A stretch of DNA of 64,000 bases from Methanotrichaceae archaeon (GTDB lineage: Archaea > Halobacteriota > Methanosarcinia > Methanotrichales > Methanotrichaceae): contig JABLXE010000009.1 in assembly GCA_013178225.1 (NCBI GenBank), positions 1 through 64,000 of the forward strand. Direction: 5' to 3'. Under the pieces are notes generated by a model. It ran no database searches and had not been told where the DNA came from. It worked only from the letters and a program-made list of their open reading frames with translations. The position numbers and the translations under genes were made by a program. This document shows, piece by piece, positions 59,899-64,000 of this stretch; within the stretch, counting starts at the first letter, position 1, and every line of letters begins with the position of its first letter.

Positions 59899-59922
59899 GT
59901 TTCCACTGGAAATAAGGGGGTT
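59899..59922 (-). promoter_or_regulatory. ORB-like site 4
   Basis: GTTTCCACTGGAAATAAGGG then GGTT reads as a full ORB-like motif: TTCCACTGGAA, then AATAA and a run of five G. It lies between the SSSCA1-like and lipoprotein genes, about 1.9 kb from cdc6. Confidence 0.55.
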
Positions 59923-59972
59923 GCGCAATTTCTCTAAATATTTTTAGAAAGTGTGGCATTTTCGGCTGGTGG

Positions 59973-60875
59973 TTGCTCTTTTTAGTCCTGATCTGTCTGC
60001 AAGGCTGCATAGACCAAGCCGCTAATTCAAAGGATGCCTATTCCCCAACCGGGCTTTCACCCTCTTATGGCCAGGTTTCGGATTCAGAGATGGATTTCAA
60101 TTCTGAGGTTAGCAGCACGTTGTTTCATGCCTCAGGCGACCTCATGCTCTGGGGAAACTCTACCCTTCCCTACGTGATCCTGAACGCCACACTCCGCAGG
60201 GAAGGCCAGCCGGTGACCAGCGCCAGATACATGCTGATCGATGTCCAGTCCAATCGAGATTACGGCTTCGAGATCTGCAAAAACCTCCACCTGACCTCAG
60301 GGAAATACTCCTGCACTCTGGAGGCTGAGGGTCCTTCTGGTCCGCTGTCCAGCCAGACCCGGGACTGCAAAGCGGAATTTAAGGAGGACCGGCCCTCTGA
60401 TGCGGGAGCTGACGACGCAGGCCGGGAATTTTTCCCCTTCCCGGTTGAGCATCCCGCCAGGGATGAAGAGGTCTTTTTGGAATACGCAGATCGGGAGGAT
60501 TCATCCGAAGAGCGGGAAAAATCGCGTTCAGCCTCTGAAGATGCCCAGCCTGAGACCGGGGACGGTACAGGTTTAAAAGAGGCAACCGTACAGCTGCAGT
60601 CGCTTTCTGGTGAGGATGGGACAGAAGGCCATTTCCAGGCAACAGAGGATGATGTGCAGATCGATGAGCCCGCATCTCTCAAACAGCATGCCGCGTCGGA
60701 AGATCCGGAATCGTCCTTTCAGAAGCTGGTGGGAAGCACCAGCTCCAATAAGTATCATCAGCTCGATTGCCGCTACGCGACCAAGATCAAGTCCGAGAAC
60801 AGGGTCTATTTCTCAAGCGTTGAGGAGGCGGAAAAGAAAGGATACCAGCCCTGCAAGAGCTGCAATCCCTCATAG
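59973..60875 (+). CDS. Lipoprotein with Ada-like zinc-binding domain
   Basis: This 300-residue exported protein begins LFLVLICLQGC, a lipobox with lipidation Cys at residue 12. The middle (residues 40-130) is a beta-rich extracellular domain (PYVILNATLRREGQPVTSAR, ending SREYGFEI-like strands), followed by a long acidic, low-complexity linker (about 130-240). The C-terminus VGSTSSNKYHQLDCRYATKI with YQPCKSCNPS is an Ada-type Zn-binding domain common in secreted nucleases and lipoproteins. The TTG start is uncertain: upstream in-frame residues (RKCGIFGWW) would complete a signal n-region, but no standard start codon exists there. Confidence 0.65.
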   Translation: MLFLVLICLQGCIDQAANSKDAYSPTGLSPSYGQVSDSEMDFNSEVSSTLFHASGDLMLWGNSTLPYVILNATLRREGQPVTSARYMLIDVQSNRDYGFEICKNLHLTSGKYSCTLEAEGPSGPLSSQTRDCKAEFKEDRPSDAGADDAGREFFPFPVEHPARDEEVFLEYADREDSSEEREKSRSASEDAQPETGDGTGLKEATVQLQSLSGEDGTEGHFQATEDDVQIDEPASLKQHAASEDPESSFQKLVGSTSSNKYHQLDCRYATKIKSENRVYFSSVEEAEKKGYQPCKSCNPS

Positions 60876-61442
60876 CTCGCCGATCATGACGCAGGACAGC
60901 CCCGGGATCCTGGGCGGAGCGCCTGTTGTTCCCCGCTCGATCTTCTCCTGCGGGTAGCCCAGGTCGGTCAGCACCGCCACGGCGCGCGAGAGGCCTGCAT
61001 CTTCCAGGTAGCTGCACAGCCCGGCCAGGTCGGTCTTTTCGTCAGTCAGCAGAAAGACGCACTTTCCCCGCGAGATCTCGGCCGCTACGGCTGCCGGATC
61101 CAGGCCTCTGCCGTGAACCGTTATGGGCACCACTCGCAGCTGGGAGAGCCTCAGGCGGGCGCAGGTCAGCTGCAGGCTGGAGATTCCGGGAACTATCCTT
61201 CCCGGAAGATAGCCGAGGCCGCTCAACATGGGATCGCCGGTGGACAGCACTATCGCATGCTCCGGCAGTTCGCGAAGCTTTTTGTAATCTTCTATCGTGC
61301 TGATTTTGCAGTCCTCGGGGATGTGCGCGCTGGCCAGTTCGATGGCCCTCTCCGAGCCGTAAATTATCGTCGCCTCTCCTATGGCTTTGATGGCCTCTTC
61401 CGTCAGCATGCCCGGTCCGGCTCCCACTCCGACGATGATCAT
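60870..61442 (-). CDS. cbiE: Cobalt-precorrin-7 C5-methyltransferase CbiE
   Basis: This SAM-dependent methyltransferase of anaerobic cobalamin synthesis methylates C5 (with CbiT methylating C15 and decarboxylating). The family motifs seen are MIIVGVGAGPGMLTEEAIKAI, YGSERAIELASAHI, AIVLSTGDPMLSGLGYLPGR and VPGISSLQLTCARL. I start at ATG 61442 with GGGAGGTTTC before it; a longer frame to 61643 is a shadow. It overlaps cbiD by 4 bp (ATGA). CbiT is not in this window. It is the last gene of the visible cbi run. Confidence 0.9.
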   Translation of the reverse strand: MIIVGVGAGPGMLTEEAIKAIGEATIIYGSERAIELASAHIPEDCKISTIEDYKKLRELPEHAIVLSTGDPMLSGLGYLPGRIVPGISSLQLTCARLRLSQLRVVPITVHGRGLDPAAVAAEISRGKCVFLLTDEKTDLAGLCSYLEDAGLSRAVAVLTDLGYPQEKIERGTTGAPPRIPGLSCVMIGEL

Positions 61443-62446
61443 GAAACCTCCCTGAAGACCTTTCCATTCTTGTGCAGCAGCACTATTCTGGTGTGGGGAA
61501 GCCTGGCCTTGACCCTTTCCAGTGCCCGGTCGATGCGGGGGCAGCCGGGGTCCTTTTCCACCATCTCCGCCACCGTGCCGTACCCGGTGCCCTGCAGAAG
61601 CTCGGGCCAGGCCCATTTCAGGATCAGGGCCGGAAGGCCGCACAGGACGCTGTCCTGTTCCCGCCGGAAACTGAGCCGGTCCAGCTCGCTTCCGATGAGC
61701 ACCGCGAAGTGATCCGGAAAAAGGATGCGGCTGAACTTGAGGCCGGTCCGGCCGGTGGTCACAACCACCTTCTGGTGCGCTCCCAGCTCTTCGGCCTTGC
61801 TCTCCGCCAGATGGTCGTTCCAGGGCTCCACAAATCCCGTGGATCCCAGGATGGATATTCCTCCATGCACCCCTACCTTCGGGTTTAAGGTACGTTCGGC
61901 AATCTCCCGTCCTCGCGGGATGCCGATCTCGACTCTGGCCCCTTCCAGACCCACGGCTTGAACCGCCTCATCGACTGCTGCCATCAATTGCTTGCGAGCA
62001 GAGCGGCTGATGGCCGGCTTTCCCTGCGCTGCACACAGCCCGGCTTTGGTTATCAGTCCGATCCCCTCTCCGGCCAGGATCTCCGTCTGCTCCGAAGCAC
62101 TGGCGGTGGCTATGACCTCGATTCCCCGGGTCACATCGAACTGATGATCACCACTGTCCTTGATCGCGACCCCCACGCCGTCTTTGGCCCGAATGGGGAG
62201 ACTGACCCGGAGCCCGGCAGGGGTGGAAACCTCGACCGAGTCGAGCGGGCTTTTCAAAGAGAGCACCGCCCCCTTACAGGCGGCGGCAGCAGTGGTCCCG
62301 GTGGTCAGCCCCCGTCTCAGCAGCCGGCCGTCGCTGAGGATGACCCATCTGCCGCTCCTGATCTTCGCCAGAACATCGGGATCGGATGACCTTGTGATCC
62401 AGCCGGGAGAAATTTCGAGGCCGGTTACCGGGTCAACCTCGGGCAT
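61439..62446 (-). CDS. cbiD: Cobalt-precorrin-5B C1-methyltransferase CbiD
   Basis: This 335-residue SAM-dependent methyltransferase acts in the anaerobic cobalamin route, at C1 of cobalt-precorrin-5B. The hallmarks are LRRGLTTGTTAAAACKGAVLSL near residue 45-65, TPAGLRVSLPI, and IGIPRGREIAERTLNPKVGVHGGISILGSTGFVEP at about residues 170-205. The start overlaps the end of cbiC by 14 bp. Methanogens need cobamides for methyltransferases such as Mtr, which explains the cluster. Confidence 0.95.
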   Translation of the reverse strand: MPEVDPVTGLEISPGWITRSSDPDVLAKIRSGRWVILSDGRLLRRGLTTGTTAAAACKGAVLSLKSPLDSVEVSTPAGLRVSLPIRAKDGVGVAIKDSGDHQFDVTRGIEVIATASASEQTEILAGEGIGLITKAGLCAAQGKPAISRSARKQLMAAVDEAVQAVGLEGARVEIGIPRGREIAERTLNPKVGVHGGISILGSTGFVEPWNDHLAESKAEELGAHQKVVVTTGRTGLKFSRILFPDHFAVLIGSELDRLSFRREQDSVLCGLPALILKWAWPELLQGTGYGTVAEMVEKDPGCPRIDRALERVKARLPHTRIVLLHKNGKVFREVS

Positions 62447-63056
62447 GGATGTTTATGATCTCGTTTAGGGCTGCGACCGCGATGGGCGTTCCCCCGCGCG
62501 TTCCGACAACAGATATCGACGGTACATCCAGGGTACGCAAAAGTTCCTTGCTCTCGGCGGCGTTGACGAATCCGACAGGCACTCCTATCACCAGCTCCGG
62601 CCGGGCCTGTCCTTCCTGGATCAGTCCGCAGAGAGTCAGAAGCGCCGAGGGAGCATTTCCGATCACCACTATGGCCCCGTCGAGCTCTTCACGCAGGGCC
62701 AGAACTCCGGCTGAACTCCTGGTTATGCCCCGTTCCTGGGCCAGAAGATCGCCCTTGTCGATGAAGGTCTCAATCCGGCTGTTGTGACCTTTTTTCACCA
62801 CTCCGGACTTCACCATCATTATGTCCACCAGAATGGGGGCCTGGTTGCCGAGCGCTTTGAGGCCTGCGTTCACCGGATCGTTCTTAAACCTCAGAATGTC
62901 TGCCACGCCCGGATCGCCGGTGGCGATTACGCATCTCTGACGGATCTTGTCTTCGACGCTGCGATCCCCGACCAGTTCGGATATGAGCTGGCGGCTCTTT
63001 CTGCTGATCTCCAGGGCCTCAGGGGTAGTAGCGCCAATGTCTGTGTATTTATCCAT
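62433..63056 (-). CDS. cbiC: Cobalt-precorrin-8 methylmutase CbiC
   Basis: CbiC moves the C11 methyl to C12 to give cobyrinate. In its 207 residues are ALEISRKSRQLISELVG, RCVIATGDPGVADILRF, PILVDIMMVKSGVVKKGHNS, and the substrate-gripping GVPVGFVNAAESKELL with a late RGGTPIAVAALNEII, all typical of CobH/CbiC. The distance to the upstream cbiH gene is about 13 bp and it overlaps cbiD, so the three are one operon. Confidence 0.95.
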   Translation of the reverse strand: MDKYTDIGATTPEALEISRKSRQLISELVGDRSVEDKIRQRCVIATGDPGVADILRFKNDPVNAGLKALGNQAPILVDIMMVKSGVVKKGHNSRIETFIDKGDLLAQERGITRSSAGVLALREELDGAIVVIGNAPSALLTLCGLIQEGQARPELVIGVPVGFVNAAESKELLRTLDVPSISVVGTRGGTPIAVAALNEIINIHARG

Positions 63057-63069
63057 TCCAAACTCCGCT

Positions 63070-64000
63070 CTAGTAGCTGTATTTGTTCTCGTATCCTCTT
63101 CTCACGATTATTCGCCCGCCTTGCAGGAAGGAGCCGGCTGAGGCCACCAGCAGCGTGTAGCGATGGCCGCTGGGGTTGGCCTCTGCCAGGTCTCCGGCCT
63201 TCATGACCATCATCTCCTGGCCGGCGCGGGTTACGTCTCTTCCCAAAGCGCAGGGCCGCAGAGGATCTATCTCCTCAAGAAGAGGCCTGATCTCATGGCC
63301 GCGAGCGTTGTAGATCACTGCTCCGAACCCGGCATTGGCCAGGCGGCTCAGATCTCCGGCCCCGGCCTCGTTCAGCAGGACGAAGTCGTTTACCAGCGGG
63401 GCTCCGGCGCTGGCCGCAAGCGCCCCAAAGGCGCTGACTCCCGGACACATATGGACCGGCAGCTCTTTTTCGGCCATCTCCAGGACCCTCCAGGCAGAGC
63501 TGAACAGAGATGGATCGCCGCCGGTCAGGATGGATGCCGTCTTGTCCTGAATCGCAGTCTCCCTGGCCTCCAGAAAGCGGGCTCTCATCCTCTCGGGAAA
63601 CGGTCCCTGGTGAGAGATAAGCTCGGCCGGGGAGATCTCCTTTGCCGTCTGCAGGTACCTTCCGGCAGCAAAGATTCTAACAGATCTGCGGAGCAGCTGC
63701 TCAGCCTCCCGGGTCAGCTCTCCGCTGCCTCCCGGACCTATTCCCACCACGTTTATCTTCGCACCAGAGGCAACCGAACCCCGCCAGGCTCCCCGGCCGC
63801 AGAGTATCAGCAAAGAGTTCATGTCGATTCTCTCCCGCAGATCGACGTCCTCCTGCAGCCTATCGGACCCGGTCCAGATCAGCTCCTCGCCAGGCCGGCC
63901 CACATTCTTGGCCACCAGCGCAACTCTGTTCAGCCCCAGGATCTCCAGGGCCCTTAACAGCTGCCAGTCCCGTTTCTTGCTGCGGGGGTTGTAGAGGGCC
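63070..64000 (-). CDS. cbiH: CbiH-CbiH-like tandem fusion (precorrin-3B C17-methyltransferase), partial
   Basis: The frame is open across the right edge, so only the C-terminal part is visible. Residues before 63780 (ALYNPRSKKRDWQLLRALEI, then VALVAKNVGRPGEELI, VDLRERIDMNSLLILCG) are the C-terminal end of one CbiH. The rest, from INVVGIGPGGSGELTREAEQ through LTGGDPSLFSSAWRVLEMAE and HMCPGVSAFGALAASAGAPL to the terminal RRGYENKYSY, is a second complete, divergent CbiH-like module. No stop codon separates them. CbiH methylates C17 with ring contraction. The second module may be degenerate or structural. Confidence 0.8.
   Translation of the reverse strand, partial: ALYNPRSKKRDWQLLRALEILGLNRVALVAKNVGRPGEELIWTGSDRLQEDVDLRERIDMNSLLILCGRGAWRGSVASGAKINVVGIGPGGSGELTREAEQLLRRSVRIFAAGRYLQTAKEISPAELISHQGPFPERMRARFLEARETAIQDKTASILTGGDPSLFSSAWRVLEMAEKELPVHMCPGVSAFGALAASAGAPLVNDFVLLNEAGAGDLSRLANAGFGAVIYNARGHEIRPLLEEIDPLRPCALGRDVTRAGQEMMVMKAGDLAEANPSGHRYTLLVASAGSFLQGGRIIVRRGYENKYSY

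Noticed and set aside
60870-61643. Longer version of cbiE starting at 61643.
   Set aside because: The first 67 residues are a shadow of cbiD, and a strong ribosome site precedes ATG 61442.

Overview
The window comes from a euryarchaeal, almost certainly methanogen, chromosome. Archaeal markers are the DP1 subunit of DNA polymerase D, fibrillarin, Orc1/Cdc6 with ORB-like sites, the archaeosine enzyme RaSEA, UPF0147, DUF131 and SSSCA1-type proteins. NikR, a cobalamin (cbi) cluster, a DUF1646 transporter and a formate-dehydrogenase-like protein fit an acetoclastic methanogen of the Methanothrix (Methanosaeta) type. That genus assignment is inference.

Layout. (1) 1-7.6 kb: a minus-strand surface-glycan cluster (flippase, two GT2 and two GT4 glycosyltransferases) downstream of hisS. 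(2) 7.6-19.5 kb: housekeeping genes (DUF131 pair, two paralogous Cys-rich secreted proteins, DP1, signal peptidase, fibrillarin, nikR, DUF1646 transporter, Usp, RaSEA, thioredoxin-reductase-like protein), ending in an intact tRNA-Gly(GCC). (3) 19.54-50.17 kb: an integrated element of about 30.6 kb, bounded by a 16-bp direct repeat of the 3' end of that tRNA gene, with its tyrosine recombinase beside the right end. (4) 50.2-64 kb: chromosome again (PLP decarboxylase, SABATH-like methyltransferase, Fdh-like molybdoprotein, cdc6 with a candidate oriC, UPF0147, SSSCA1-like protein, a lipoprotein, and cbiE-cbiD-cbiC-cbiH running off the right edge).

The element is the centre of interest. Its left arm is a tight operon of small DNA-binding-type genes. 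Its right arm has virus-like genes: a split large terminase, a candidate small terminase, a family A DNA polymerase, a TOPRIM/DUF927 primase-helicase beside an iteron-rich candidate origin, a candidate toxin-antitoxin pair and the integrase. Between the arms lies a complete type I-B (Tneap/Cst-like) CRISPR-Cas system: csa1, cas4, cas2, cas1, cas8, cas7, cas5, cas3, cas6 and a 74-repeat array. No portal, capsid, protease or tail gene is visible. The CRISPR-Cas block is bracketed by two copies of one inverted repeat (GTTCTATGTCA...TGACATAGAAC). The simplest reading is a virus-derived or satellite-like integrated element that carries a full adaptive immune system where structural genes would be expected.

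The other main observations are possible non-AUG (ATT, ATC, ACG) starts at a constant distance from a GGTGA Shine-Dalgarno sequence in three chromosomal genes, a candidate chromosomal origin at cdc6, and an in-frame CbiH-CbiH fusion.
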